A stretch of DNA of 64,000 nucleotides from the NCBI GenBank assembly GCA_011390345.1, contig JAABSP010000007.1:31378-95377 (forward strand), in the 5' to 3' direction. Below are positions 8,108 through 17,523 of this stretch, piece after piece (the first letter of the stretch is position 1; each line of letters begins with the position of its first letter). The notes under the pieces were generated by a model. That model was not told the origin of the DNA, ran no database searches, and saw nothing but the letters and a program-made list of their open reading frames with translations. The DNA comes from Desulfobacteraceae bacterium (lineage in GTDB: Bacteria > Desulfobacterota > Desulfobacteria > Desulfobacterales > JAABSP01). The translations under genes were made by a program, and so were the position numbers.

Positions 8108-9664
8108 ATGATCATAACGGAGATATTGACAAGAAATGCCCGTTGCTTCGGAAGCGATACCGCACTGATCGAAAGGGAGCCGGAAAAGAACCTGCGCCGG
8201 GAGATCGACTGGGTGGAATTTCACCGCCAGAGCAATAGACTGGCCAACGCGCTTCTCGCCTGCGGTATTGGAAAGGGAGACAGAGTCATTCAGCTCATGA
8301 TGAACAGCCTGGAGTGGCTGCCGGTCTACTTCGGGATTCTCCGGACCGGAGCGTGGGCCGTTCCCCTCAACTTCCGGTTCTCCGAAAGAGGGATTCGCGG
8401 CTGCAACGAGACCGCAGGGGCCAAGGCCATGATCTTCGGCCCCGAATTCATAGAGCGGATCGAGGCGATCAAGGGGGATCTGGATATCAGCGTCAACTGC
8501 TATATCTATGTGGGGGAGAAAGAGAGCTGTCCGGACTGGGCCGCGTTTTTGCCGGATTTTATCGATGGCGTCTCCGCGCAGGACCCGAAGATTCCCATCG
8601 AACTGATGGATACGGCTGGCCTCTATTTCACCTCCGGAACTACGGGCCTGCCCAAGGCGGTCCGCCTCACCCACAGAAATCTTGAATTCGCCTGCTATCT
8701 GGAAAATCGGCACCACAACCAGACCCCTGGGGACAATTTCCTCTGCATTCCGCCGCTGTACCATACCGGAGCCAAGATGCACTGGTTCGGCAACTTTATT
8801 GTCGGGGCAAAGGCTGTGATTCTGAAGGGGGTGAAGCCCCAATGGATACTGGAGGCTGTATCCGAGGAGCGGGTGACGCTGGTCTGGCTGCTGGTTCCGT
8901 GGGCCCACGATATCCTCATCGAGATCGAGGCCGGAAGGATCGACCTCTCCCGATACCGGTTGGATCAGTGGCGCTTCATGCATATCGGCGCGCAGCCGGT
9001 GCCGCAGAGCCTGATCCGGAACTGGATGAAGGTCTTTCCGGGCCACCAGTATGATACCAACTACGGGCTGACCGAGGCCACAGGGCCGGGATGTGTTCAT
9101 CTCGGGATGGGGAATCTCCACAAAGTTGGGGCCATCGGACTGCCGGGATTCGACTGGGAGTGCCGGATCGTGGATATGGAGATGAATCCTGTTGAGAACG
9201 GAACCCCGGGGGAGCTGATCGTCAAAGGTCCTGGTGTGATGCAGGAATATTACAAAAATCCCGAGGCCACGGCCGAAGTCCTGCAGGATGGCTGGCTCCT
9301 GACCGGGGATGTGGCCCGCAAGGACGAGGAGGGCTTCATATGGCTGGTTGACCGGAAAAAGGATGTGATCATCACCGGCGGCGAAAATATCTATCCGGTG
9401 GAGATCGAGGATTTTCTCATGGAGCATCCGGATATCGGGGATGTCGCGGTCATCGGCCTTCCGGACGAGCGGCTGGGGGAGATTGTGGCCGCGGTGGTCC
9501 AGCTCAAGCCGGGACGGAATCTGGAAGAGGAGGAGATCCGGGAGTTCTGCAAGGGGCTTCCGCGATACAGACGGCCCCGCCGCTTCTTCTTCGATCCGGT
9601 TCCGAGAAATCCTACCGGAAAGATCGAAAAGCCGAAGCTGAGAAATATGTACCGGGATCAATAG
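8108..9664 (+). CDS. AMP-dependent acyl-CoA ligase
   Basis: 518 residues, class I adenylate-forming enzyme. Visible motifs in order are FTSGTTGLPKAV (ATP loop), NYGLTEATG, DGWLLTGDVARKDEEG, DRKKDVIITGGENIYP (hinge region) and PTGKIEKPKLR with the C-terminal catalytic lysine. It should activate a medium/long-chain or aromatic carboxylic acid to its CoA thioester in the cytoplasm; the sequence alone does not fix the substrate. ATG 8108 has AGGA nine bases upstream. An ATG 25 codons earlier (8033) gives an unusual N-terminal extension and is less likely. It stands alone, divergent from prpE. A tandem repeat begins at its stop codon. Confidence 0.85.
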   Translation: MIITEILTRNARCFGSDTALIEREPEKNLRREIDWVEFHRQSNRLANALLACGIGKGDRVIQLMMNSLEWLPVYFGILRTGAWAVPLNFRFSERGIRGCNETAGAKAMIFGPEFIERIEAIKGDLDISVNCYIYVGEKESCPDWAAFLPDFIDGVSAQDPKIPIELMDTAGLYFTSGTTGLPKAVRLTHRNLEFACYLENRHHNQTPGDNFLCIPPLYHTGAKMHWFGNFIVGAKAVILKGVKPQWILEAVSEERVTLVWLLVPWAHDILIEIEAGRIDLSRYRLDQWRFMHIGAQPVPQSLIRNWMKVFPGHQYDTNYGLTEATGPGCVHLGMGNLHKVGAIGLPGFDWECRIVDMEMNPVENGTPGELIVKGPGVMQEYYKNPEATAEVLQDGWLLTGDVARKDEEGFIWLVDRKKDVIITGGENIYPVEIEDFLMEHPDIGDVAVIGLPDERLGEIVAAVVQLKPGRNLEEEEIREFCKGLPRYRRPRRFFFDPVPRNPTGKIEKPKLRNMYRDQ

Positions 9665-9759
9665 GAAACCTATAGGGGATCAACAGGAAACCAATAGGAG
9701 ACCAATAGGGGATCAATAGGGGATCAATAGGGGATCAACAGGGGATCAACAGGAAAAGG
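9661..9759. repeat. Nine 11-bp tandem repeats
   Basis: The consensus unit ATAGGGGATCA is repeated nine times head to tail with small changes (GGGGATCA or GGAAACCA variants), starting at the stop codon of the acyl-CoA ligase. The 11-bp period matches about one turn of DNA, so every GATC or ACC block faces the same side of the helix. No spacer sequence exists, so this is not a CRISPR array. A further 140 bp with no clear signal separate it from the next gene. Confidence 0.9.
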
Positions 9760-9901
9760 GCAGGAAGAAGGATATTCCTTCCCCGGGTTTACCGTCTCCT
9801 CCCCATTGATCTTCCCGCCGCTTCATTCCATTGTAAAGGGGGCGATTGCGATCTTCAAAAGAGATCTGTTCTCAAATGATGAAAGATGAGATGGGGCGGA
9901 G

Positions 9902-10696
9902 GTGGTTTTTTTCTTTGGTTTGCGAGGGCGCTGGTTTGCTGCGTGCGGGATGTTTTTGCTCTTTCTGCTCTTTTTTGACCGGGCTGCCGCAGTGGGCTAT
10001 TCGGTTCGTCTCATTCCCCTGCTGGTCATTTCAGAATCTTCTCAAATCGACAACCCTTTTTCTACAAATCCGAACAATTTTTTGCTTGAAAATGCGCTTA
10101 GGGCCAGGCTTCTGGAGAAGGAGATGGCGGTCCAATGGCTGCGGATTTCCAAAGAAGCGGAGGATCGGTACAAGGGATATCTGCCCATCTTATGGGAGGC
10201 GGGGTTTTACGACTGGGAGATGGTGAAAAGCACTGAGATGCGGGAGGATATAGCATCGGACGTGATCTCCAAGGCGGCCGCGGATCTCTTTCAATGGACG
10301 CCGCTGGGGAGTACGCTGAAGCGGATCGAACAACAGTTGAGAAGGTATTTCAAGGCGGAATACAGCAGGGGAGTGAACGAAAGCGAAGGATCTTTCTATC
10401 TGCCGGGGCAGGTGACGGAGGCGGTGGAGGAGAAGGAGAAGCTCTATTCCCTGTCCCTCTCCTCCTATATCTATGTGGATCTGGATCGGATGCAGCCCCA
10501 CGCCTCTTTGCGGGCCCATTTCGACTATTATGAGGCCGAGGCCGGGTTCAAATACGAATCCGAGGAGGCGCTGTGGGAATTGGAATACATCCACCCGGCC
10601 ATCGGTTCCTTTTTCGGCAGCAGGCCGACTTTCAGCCTCGCGTATGACCGGAATCGGGTCTGGACCTGCATGATCCGGATGGTTCTGCGGCTATGA
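9902..10696 (+). CDS. Exported protein of unknown function
   Basis: 264 residues from GTG 9902, preceded by a purine-rich GGGGCGG. The N-terminus is a strong signal peptide (WFAACGMFLLFLLFFDRAAA). The mature part starts with a hydrophobic strand (YSVRLIPLLVIS), has a charged helical middle (about 60-170), and ends with alternating polar and aromatic strands (LRAHFDYYEAEAGFKYE, FSLAYDRNRVWTCMIRMVLRL). The C-terminal pattern could be part of a small outer-membrane barrel, but no family is recognised. It is convergent with pheT. Confidence 0.6.
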   Translation: MVFFFGLRGRWFAACGMFLLFLLFFDRAAAVGYSVRLIPLLVISESSQIDNPFSTNPNNFLLENALRARLLEKEMAVQWLRISKEAEDRYKGYLPILWEAGFYDWEMVKSTEMREDIASDVISKAAADLFQWTPLGSTLKRIEQQLRRYFKAEYSRGVNESEGSFYLPGQVTEAVEEKEKLYSLSLSSYIYVDLDRMQPHASLRAHFDYYEAEAGFKYESEEALWELEYIHPAIGSFFGSRPTFSLAYDRNRVWTCMIRMVLRL

Positions 10697-10828
10697 TTTT
10701 TGCAGCCTCGATGCCGGAGAAAGGACAAAATGACCAAAACGACATAAAGGACCTAAACGACAAATGACATAAACGACGCAACCCGATGCTATCTGTTTTT
10801 CAACCAGACGATCAGGCCGGCAGAGGGA

Positions 10829-13336
10829 TCAGGTCGGCAGATCTGCCTTGAACCGCTTCAGCAGACCGTCTGCAATGGCCTTGTGGACATGGTTGATCTC
10901 CTCGTCCTCCAGAGTCCTGTCCGGAGACCGATAGACTATGCGGAATGAAAGGCTCCGTTTTCCATCGGGGATGTTTCCCCCCTCATATGCGCCGAAGACG
11001 TAGCTCTCCTCCACCAGTTCCACGCCGGAAACGCCGGTATCCCGGATGGCTTCCAGGATTCTTTCCGACTCCAAGGTCTTATCCACAATCAATGTGATAT
11101 CCCGGGAGACGGACGGATATTTGGGAATGGGATCGCTCTGCAGGATCGGCCGGATCGCGCGGCGCATCCGCTCCGGATAGAATTCAAAGATAAAGAGCGG
11201 CTGCTTGATCTCATATTTTTCCAGCACTTCGGGCCGGATCTCGCCTACCCAGCCGATCGTAGCTTCTTCGTTCGCAGCTTCTTCGGTCGTTACATCACCG
11301 GCCCTGATCTCCGCGGCATGGCCGTACCGGAGATAGGTGCATTTCGCCTTCTCCATGCCCGAAAACCGGGCTCCTTCCACACGAAGTCCGTGGAGCAATC
11401 CCTCGGCCGCGCCTTTGATGTCGTAGAAATCGATGGGGGCATCCTTCGCGTACCAGGAGGTGTGGCCTTCCCTCATACCGGTCCAGATGCATGCGAGCAT
11501 CTCAGGCTCGTCCGGCAGGGCATCTGCCGGATCTTCGGCCTTTGGGAGAAAGACCTTTCCCACCTCAAAGAGCTTGATGGTCCGGATCTGCCAGGAGAGG
11601 TTCCGGCTCACCACGGAGAGCAGCCCCGGAACCAGAGATGTCCGCATGACCGCCTGATCCTCGGTGAGTGGGTTTACGATCGGCACGGTCCGGCGCCGGT
11701 CATCTTCCGGGTCCAGACCGAGATGATCCGGAAATTCGGCATGGATGAAGCTGTAGTTGATGGCCTCCATGAATTCGAGACCTGTCAGGATCATCCGGAT
11801 CTCGTTCCGAAGCCCCAATGGTCCTGCGGGGGGCTTGGCCTCCACTGGCAGCACCGGCACGGTTGTCGGGATGTTGTTGTACCCCCAGCGCCGGGCCACC
11901 TCCTCCATAAGATCTTCGGGACGGGAGACATCTACCCGGAAGGAGGGGGGGGTGACGGTCAAAGTGTCCCCTTCGGTATCCTCTATTTGATCATTGGGTT
12001 TTTGATCATTGGGGCTCTTTGATGCAACGGCAAACTCCAGGGATTTCAGGTACTGTTTGATCGCTTCGCCGTCCAGATCCGTTCCCAGATGGCGGTTGGT
12101 CCCGGAGATGCTTAAAGTGATGGGACTTGTGCCGATGACTTTGGGCCGCGCATCGATGCGGCCGCTCACCAGCTCTCCGCCGGCCACTTCCAGCATGAGT
12201 TGGGCCGCCCGGTCCAAAGCTTTCAGTGTCCCTTCCGGGTCCACCCCCCGCTCGAACCGGTGGGAGGCATCGGTGGCAAGCCCCAGCCGTTTCGCGGTCT
12301 TTCTTATGCTGACCGGATCGAAATAGGCGCTTTCGATGAGCACCCGGGTGGTCCCATCCTCGATCTCCGAGTTGAGGCCGCCCATGACGCCGCCCACGGC
12401 CACCGGTTTTACGCCGTCGCAGATCATGAGCATATCCCCGGCAAGGGTCCGCTCCTTATCATCCAGGGTGATGAATTTTTCTCCCTCTCTGGCGGTCCGC
12501 ACAACGATCCGGCCTTCTTCCAGATGGTCGAAGTCAAACGCATGAAGGGGCTGGCCCATCTCCATCATCACAAAGTTGGTCACATCCACGATGTTGCTGA
12601 TCGGCTTCAGCCCGATCGAAAGCAGCCGGTTCCGGAGCCATTCCGGGGAGGGGCCGATCTTTATCCCGGAAATAAGCCGCGCGGCATATCTGGGGCAGTG
12701 ATCCGGATCTTGGATGGTCACGGATGTCTCTTCATCGATCCGCCCTTTCCCCTCGGGCAGTTGGATATCGGGATAGCCAAGCGCTTTTCCCGCGATCGCG
12801 GCCACCTCCCGGGCCACACCCAGAATGGAGAGGCAGTCAGGACGGTTCGGGGTGAGGCCGATCTCAAAGACGATGTCGGAAAGATTCAGGGCATCGGCAA
12901 TGGGCGCGCCGATCGGCAGATCAGGGGGAAGGGACATCAGTCCGCTTCTGTCAGCGCCGAGTCCGATCTCTCCGGCACTGCAGAGCATCCCTTCGGAATC
13001 GATGCCCCGGATGCGGCTGCGAAAGAGTTCAAGGCCATCCGGCAGCACCGTGCCGGGCAGGGCCAGCGGCGCCATCATTCCCTGTTCCGCGTTGGGCGCG
13101 CCGCAGACCACCGTCACACGCTTTTTTCCGGCATCCACTGTGCAGACCCGGAGCCGGTCCGCATCGGGATGGGGCCGGACATCTTCGATACGGCCCACCA
13201 CCACCGATGAGAGGTGGGCATACCGGTCATCCACGGCCTCCACCTCCAGGCCGGCCATGGTGAGGGCATCGGCCAGCTCCGTCGGAGAAAGATCGAAGGA
13301 GACGTACTCTTTGAGCCAACTCAAGCTTACCTTCAT
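10829..13336 (-). CDS. pheT: Phenylalanyl-tRNA synthetase beta subunit
   Basis: 835 residues, slightly longer than usual. It forms the alpha2-beta2 enzyme that charges tRNA-Phe. Visible parts are the N-terminal MKVSLSWLKEYV, the EMAP-type tRNA-binding domain (about 40-150, HPDADRLRVC), the B3/B4 editing region with VDVTNFVMMEMGQPLHAFD, the B5 domain, the catalytic-like core and a C-terminal anticodon-binding (FDX-ACB) domain. An odd insertion reads PNDQKPNDQIEDTEGD near residue 445 and comes from a 15-bp tandem duplication (11985-12014). ATG is one base after the pheS stop, so the two are coupled. Confidence 0.97.
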   Translation of the reverse strand: MKVSLSWLKEYVSFDLSPTELADALTMAGLEVEAVDDRYAHLSSVVVGRIEDVRPHPDADRLRVCTVDAGKKRVTVVCGAPNAEQGMMAPLALPGTVLPDGLELFRSRIRGIDSEGMLCSAGEIGLGADRSGLMSLPPDLPIGAPIADALNLSDIVFEIGLTPNRPDCLSILGVAREVAAIAGKALGYPDIQLPEGKGRIDEETSVTIQDPDHCPRYAARLISGIKIGPSPEWLRNRLLSIGLKPISNIVDVTNFVMMEMGQPLHAFDFDHLEEGRIVVRTAREGEKFITLDDKERTLAGDMLMICDGVKPVAVGGVMGGLNSEIEDGTTRVLIESAYFDPVSIRKTAKRLGLATDASHRFERGVDPEGTLKALDRAAQLMLEVAGGELVSGRIDARPKVIGTSPITLSISGTNRHLGTDLDGEAIKQYLKSLEFAVASKSPNDQKPNDQIEDTEGDTLTVTPPSFRVDVSRPEDLMEEVARRWGYNNIPTTVPVLPVEAKPPAGPLGLRNEIRMILTGLEFMEAINYSFIHAEFPDHLGLDPEDDRRRTVPIVNPLTEDQAVMRTSLVPGLLSVVSRNLSWQIRTIKLFEVGKVFLPKAEDPADALPDEPEMLACIWTGMREGHTSWYAKDAPIDFYDIKGAAEGLLHGLRVEGARFSGMEKAKCTYLRYGHAAEIRAGDVTTEEAANEEATIGWVGEIRPEVLEKYEIKQPLFIFEFYPERMRRAIRPILQSDPIPKYPSVSRDITLIVDKTLESERILEAIRDTGVSGVELVEESYVFGAYEGGNIPDGKRSLSFRIVYRSPDRTLEDEEINHVHKAIADGLLKRFKADLPT

Positions 13337-13337
13337 G

Positions 13338-14342
13338 TCAAAACTGCCTCAAGAACCTGAGATCGTTTTCAAAAAACCGCCGGATGTCATCGATGCCGTA
13401 CTTGAGCATGGCGATCCGCTCCACCCCCATACCAAAGGCAAATCCGGTATATTCGGAGGTGTCGTAGTTGACATTCTCAAAGACCGCGGGATGCACCATC
13501 CCGGAGCCGAGCACTTCCAGCCATCCGGTCCTGGAACAGACCCGGCAACCCTTTCCCCGGCAGATCACGCAGAGGATATCCACCTCCGCACTCGGCTCCG
13601 TAAAGGGAAAGAAGCTGGGCCGGAACCTGAGCGCTGTCCGGTCGTCGAACATCTGATGGACAAAGACGGTCAGGATGCCCTTGAGATCCCCAAAGGAGAT
13701 GTTCTTGTCCACCAGCAGCCCCTCCACCTGATGGAACATGGGGGTGTGGGTGATGTCCGAGTCGCACCGGTAAACCTTTCCGGGTGCGATCACCCGCACC
13801 GGCGGGGGGGTTTTTTCCATGATCCGGACCTGGATCGGCGAAGTATGGGTGCGCAGTACCACATTGTCCGACACATAGAACGTATCCTGCATGTCCCGGG
13901 CCGGATGGTTCTTCGGGATGTTCAATGCCTCGAAGTTGTAATAGTCCTGCTCCACCTCGGGGCCCTCCGCGATGTCGAAGCCGAGCTGGATAAAGATCTC
14001 GCAGATCCGGCGGTTGACCTGGGTGATGGGGTGGAGCCGTCCCGGGAGATGTGCCCGTCCCGGGAGGGTGACATCGATGGCATCTCCGCCTTCTCCGGAC
14101 CCGGCCAGGCGCTCTGCCGCGGCTTTCAGTGCGGTCTCCAGCTCTTTTTTGACCGCGTTTGCCCGCTTCCCGGCCTCGGGCCGCTCCGCTTGGGGCAGGC
14201 TCGATATATTCCTCAGAAAACGGGTGATCTGGCCCTTGCGGCCGATATAGCGAACCGAAAGTGTTTCGACCGCTTCCGGGGTCGAAACCTCTTCAATGGC
14301 TGCAATGGCCTCGTCCCGGATCTCTTGTATGGACTTGTCCAC
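13338..14342 (-). CDS. pheS: Phenylalanyl-tRNA synthetase alpha subunit
   Basis: 334 residues, normal length. It is the catalytic subunit of PheRS (class II). The coiled-coil N-terminus (about 1-90) is followed by the catalytic domain with LHPITQ, motif 2 around THTSPIQ, the RVYRCD-type segment [20 protein letters not shown], and motif 3 [17 protein letters not shown] near the C-terminus. The start is GTG 14342 (VDKSIQEI) with CAGGAAAG six bases upstream; a longer frame to 14444 would run through rplT. It lies between rplT and pheT. Confidence 0.96.
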   Translation of the reverse strand: MDKSIQEIRDEAIAAIEEVSTPEAVETLSVRYIGRKGQITRFLRNISSLPQAERPEAGKRANAVKKELETALKAAAERLAGSGEGGDAIDVTLPGRAHLPGRLHPITQVNRRICEIFIQLGFDIAEGPEVEQDYYNFEALNIPKNHPARDMQDTFYVSDNVVLRTHTSPIQVRIMEKTPPPVRVIAPGKVYRCDSDITHTPMFHQVEGLLVDKNISFGDLKGILTVFVHQMFDDRTALRFRPSFFPFTEPSAEVDILCVICRGKGCRVCSRTGWLEVLGSGMVHPAVFENVNYDTSEYTGFAFGMGVERIAMLKYGIDDIRRFFENDLRFLRQF

Positions 14343-14376
14343 GATGATCTTTCCTGTCGAATAGACGATCTTTTGC

Positions 14377-14724
14377 TTAGGCGTTTGCCGCGATGGCCGA
14401 GATCCTGGAAAATCCGTCCGGATCGGAGATAGCCAGTTCCGCAAGCACCTTCCGGTCCAGATCGATGTTTGCCTTTTTCAGGCCGTGCATGAAACGGCTG
14501 TAGCTCAGATCATTCATCCGGGCGGCCGCATTGATGCGGATGATCCAGAGTCTTCTGAAATCCCGCTTCCGGACCTTGCGGTCCCGATAGCTGTACATCA
14601 GGGCCTTGTCCAGGGAATCGGCCGCTGTCCGAAAGAGCTTGCTGCGGCCCCCGCGGAAGCCCTTGGCCAGTTTCAATACCTTCTGCCGGCGTCTTCTCGA
14701 CTTGAATCCTCTTTTGACACGCAT
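14377..14724 (-). CDS. rplT: 50S ribosomal protein L20
   Basis: 115 residues, the standard length. It begins [15 protein letters not shown] and contains [14 protein letters not shown] and [11 protein letters not shown], all conserved in L20. L20 binds 23S rRNA early in 50S assembly and in many bacteria represses its own operon by binding the leader mRNA. Here a structured leader lies between infC and rpmI. Confidence 0.98.
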   Translation of the reverse strand: MRVKRGFKSRRRRQKVLKLAKGFRGGRSKLFRTAADSLDKALMYSYRDRKVRKRDFRRLWIIRINAAARMNDLSYSRFMHGLKKANIDLDRKVLAELAISDPDGFSRISAIAANA

Positions 14725-14753
14725 GGTGATCCTCCTTAGTGTTCAGAACTGCG

Positions 14754-14957
14754 CTACCCGTTGGGCAGCATCAGTTTCAACTCTTTTACGTTGGTTTTAT
14801 CGATCAGTTGGCTCTGGCGCAGAGAGCGCTTTCTCTTCCGGCTCTTTTTGGTCAGGATGTGGCTGGCATGGGATTTGTTGTAGACGAATTTGCCGCTTCC
14901 TGTCCGTTTGAAGCGCTTGGCCGCCGCTCGATTGGTCTTTATCTTGATCTTCGGCAT
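14754..14957 (-). CDS. rpmI: 50S ribosomal protein L35
   Basis: 67 residues, typical for L35, with the family start MPKIKTNRAAAKRF-like (an extra KI is inserted) and the stretch SHILTKKSRKRKRSLR. ATG 14957 is preceded by an AAGGAGAA site. It is followed at 29 bases by rplT in the usual infC-rpmI-rplT order. Confidence 0.97.
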   Translation of the reverse strand: MPKIKIKTNRAAAKRFKRTGSGKFVYNKSHASHILTKKSRKRKRSLRQSQLIDKTNVKELKLMLPNG

Positions 14958-15004
14958 GGTCGTTTCTCCTTGAGGACTGTTGAAACATATTCGATAATAT
15001 TACA

Positions 15005-15225
15005 AAAAACAGGTGGCGTGAGCCATCACACATATGTGCGCACGCCACCTTTTGAGATATCTACAGGCAGATACCATTTCCATGATAACGCTGTTCAGGG
15101 CAGATGCTCGCCTTCCGCTACAAAGAGAACATCCGGGAGAACATCCGGGTGAAGATCCGGCCCACTGCGAGGGAATAGGCTGCGGAGACTTATCCGATCT
15201 TTTCGATGGTCTTTTTAAGCGGCCT
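15005..15225 (-). terminator. infC-rpmI leader with attenuator-like hairpin
   Basis: The 268-bp gap between infC and rpmI holds a perfect 10-bp stem (AGGTGGCGTG/CACGCCACCT, 15011-15020 with 15041-15050). It is followed on the minus strand by a T6 run (15005-15010 as A's), that is, a terminator shape inside the operon. It could stop transcripts after infC or act as an L20-type attenuator for rpmI-rplT. The same gap contains three 12-bp tandem copies (GAGAACATCCGG, 15125-15160). Confidence 0.6.
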
Positions 15226-15750
15226 TCAGCTCCTGGGGGAGAGGATCATCACCATGGTGCGGCCCTCGAATTTTGGCATCTGCTCCACAACCGCGATATC
15301 CCCTGTTTCCTGAGCGATCCGACCAAGCAGTTCCCTTCCGAGGACTGAAAGGGTGATCTCCCGCCCCCGGAACATTACTGTGACCTTGACCTTATCCTTC
15401 TTTTCGATAAACCGCCGGATATGGCCGAGTTTGACCTCCAGGTCGTGATCTCCGGTCTTGGGCCGCACCTTGATCTCTTTGATCTGGAAGGTACTCTGCT
15501 TCTTCTTCGCCTCCTGCTGCTTTTTGTCCTGCTCGTACTTATACCGCCCGTAGTCCATGATCTTACAGACCGGCGGGTTCGCGTTGGGCGATACTTCCAC
15601 AAGATCGAGGCCGAACTCCATCGCTGTGGAGATGGCCTTATCGGTGGGGACGACACCGATCTGATTGCCGTCGGGGTCGATCACCCGAACCTCTTTGGCT
15701 TTGATCTTGTGATTGATGTTGACCTGATTGGTTTGTCGGGACCGAGCTAT
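15226..15750 (-). CDS. infC: Translation initiation factor IF-3, apparent AUA start
   Basis: About 174 residues. IF-3 binds the 30S subunit and checks start codons. It has the conserved DPDGNQIGVV, NPPVCKIMDYGRYKYEQ, the lysine-rich linker and the C-terminal domain VTVMFRGREI. Within the frame the first GTG (15684) would remove the conserved N-terminal NINHKI...EVRVI. An ideal AGGAGGT (15755-15761) sits four bases before ATA at 15750-15748, which opens the full-length protein (ARSRQTNQVNINHKI). Rare start codons (AUU in E. coli) are known in infC, because IF-3 rejects them and so controls its own level. It is the first gene of the operon infC-rpmI-rplT-pheS-pheT. Confidence 0.95.
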   Translation of the reverse strand: MARSRQTNQVNINHKIKAKEVRVIDPDGNQIGVVPTDKAISTAMEFGLDLVEVSPNANPPVCKIMDYGRYKYEQDKKQQEAKKKQSTFQIKEIKVRPKTGDHDLEVKLGHIRRFIEKKDKVKVTVMFRGREITLSVLGRELLGRIAQETGDIAVVEQMPKFEGRTMVMILSPRS

Positions 15751-15754
15751 GCCT

Positions 15755-15761
15755 ACCTCCT
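15755..15761 (-). promoter_or_regulatory. Strong ribosome binding site deciding the infC start
   Basis: AGGAGGT on the minus strand, four bases before the codon ATA. No ATG, GTG or TTG lies at a usable distance in the infC frame, so this site is the main evidence for an AUA start and for IF-3 autoregulation. Confidence 0.8.
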
Positions 15762-15859
15762 ATTATTCTATTATCAATAAAGGTCTAACCTATATAGATA
15801 TAGTACAATATCAGTGATTGCAAGAAAAAAATAAAACCGCTCTCCAAAAAAATTGAAGG

Positions 15860-15888
15860 TTGAGATTTTTCCGGCGCTCTGTTATACC
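15860..15888 (+). promoter_or_regulatory. Candidate sigma-70 promoter for selA
   Basis: TTGAGA (15860-15865) and TATACC (15883-15888) are separated by exactly 17 bases in the AT-rich gap between infC and selA, about 150 bases upstream of selA. On the opposite strand TTGCAA followed by TATCTA near 15790-15820 could serve infC. Confidence 0.4.
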
Positions 15889-16035
15889 ATTTTACATGAT
15901 TTTCCGGCAGCATGTAGTCTTTGGTATGGAAAATATGAATACACCCGCTCTTTTTTCGATATTGAATTCTTGAAACAATGGTAGAATCGAGTTGGACGAT
16001 CATCGTATCCCGGCCCTGGTCCGGAGCATGACATC

Positions 16036-17523
16036 ATGGCATTGACGCCCCGTCAACAACATTTGCTGCGGCAGATTCCCGGCGTGGATCATATTCTCGA
16101 GCTGGTTCTGACGGCAGGAAAAACGGTCGATTTCGACCCCCGGAAGATCCCCCGTTCGGTCCTGACCCGTTCGGCCCGATCGGTTGCCGATGATTTCCGG
16201 CAGGCAATCCTGAAAGAAGAGGGCTTTGACGAGAAGCGGCTCTCCGATGAGGATCTTCTTTTTGAGATCCGGGGCCGGATCGAGCAGGAGATGCGGCACA
16301 ACCTCATCCCCCTCATCAATGCCACGGGGGTGGTGGTTCATACAAACCTGGGCCGTTCCCTGCTGCCCCGGGAGGCCATCGAGAATATCTGTGCGGTCGC
16401 CGGCCAGTACTCCAACCTCGAATTCGATCTGGCCCGCGGAGAGCGGGGATCGCGTTATACCGCAGTGGAGGAGATCCTCTGCGAGATCAGCGGCGCTGAG
16501 GCCGCGATGGTGGTCAACAACAATGCCGGTGCGGTGCTGCTCTGCCTGGAAACCCTGGCGGCCGGAAAAAAGGTGATCGTCTCCCGCGGAGAGCTGGTGG
16601 AGATCGGCGGCGCGTTTCGAATTCCCGATGTCATGGCCCGGAGCGGCTGTATCCTCGTGGAGGTGGGAAGCACGAACCGAACCCATCTGCGGGATTATGA
16701 AGGCGCGATCGATGCGGATACGGGCCTGCTGCTCAAGGTCCACAAGAGCAACTATACCATTGTCGGCTTCACCAAAGAGGTGGCCATCGATGAACTGGCG
16801 GGGCTGGGGCGTTCCGTGAACCTTCCGGTAATGGAGGATCTGGGCAGCGGAACCTTTATCGATTTCTCCCGGTACGGGCTGGCCAGGGAGCCGACGGTGC
16901 AGGACTCGGTGGGGGCCGGCGCGGACATTGTTACCTTCAGCGGAGACAAGCTGCTGGGGGGGCCTCAAGCCGGCATTATCCTGGGAAAAAAGGAATACAT
17001 CGACCGGATCAAGAAAAATCCCATCACCCGGGCCCTTCGCATCGATAAATTGACGCTCGCGGGCCTGGAGAGCGTTCTGCGCCTGTACCGGGATCCGCAA
17101 AAGGCTGTTGAGGCCATCCCGACCCTGAAGGCCATGACCAGTTCCTATGCCGAGATCTCCCTTCAGGCCCAAGCCCTTGCCGAAACCCTTGGAACCATCG
17201 AAGATCCGAACCTGAAACTGACCCTGACCGATCTTTCTTCCCGGGCCGGGGGCGGCGCGCTGCCCCTCCAGAATCTGCCGAGCCGCGGTGTGGCCGTCGA
17301 AGTTTTGGGCATATCCGCAAATGCTTTGGAAAAGCGATTCCGGAAGGGGCAGCCCCCGCTGATCGGTAGAATCGAAAACGACCTTTTCATTATGGACCCC
17401 CGAACCATTGAACCGGCTTCCCATCCCCTTATCCGAAGCCTTCTGGAGGGGATACTGAAAACGAGTGATGAAAAGCAGGATGGTCACCGTGCTGAAACAA
17501 CGAAACGAGCGCCAACCGGATGA
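16036..17523 (+). CDS. selA: L-seryl-tRNA(Sec) selenium transferase
   Basis: 495 residues, slightly long. SelA is a PLP enzyme that turns seryl-tRNA(Sec) into selenocysteyl-tRNA(Sec) with selenophosphate. The N-terminal tRNA-binding part holds RQQHLLRQIPGVD. The core has INATGVVVHTNLGRSLL, EFDLARGERGSRY and the PLP-lysine segment FSGDKLLGGPQAG. The C-terminus carries a short charged extension. Its presence means the organism makes selenoproteins. SelB, SelD and tRNA(Sec) are not in the window, and I saw no in-frame TGA interrupting a gene here. Confidence 0.97.
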   Translation: MALTPRQQHLLRQIPGVDHILELVLTAGKTVDFDPRKIPRSVLTRSARSVADDFRQAILKEEGFDEKRLSDEDLLFEIRGRIEQEMRHNLIPLINATGVVVHTNLGRSLLPREAIENICAVAGQYSNLEFDLARGERGSRYTAVEEILCEISGAEAAMVVNNNAGAVLLCLETLAAGKKVIVSRGELVEIGGAFRIPDVMARSGCILVEVGSTNRTHLRDYEGAIDADTGLLLKVHKSNYTIVGFTKEVAIDELAGLGRSVNLPVMEDLGSGTFIDFSRYGLAREPTVQDSVGAGADIVTFSGDKLLGGPQAGIILGKKEYIDRIKKNPITRALRIDKLTLAGLESVLRLYRDPQKAVEAIPTLKAMTSSYAEISLQAQALAETLGTIEDPNLKLTLTDLSSRAGGGALPLQNLPSRGVAVEVLGISANALEKRFRKGQPPLIGRIENDLFIMDPRTIEPASHPLIRSLLEGILKTSDEKQDGHRAETTKRAPTG

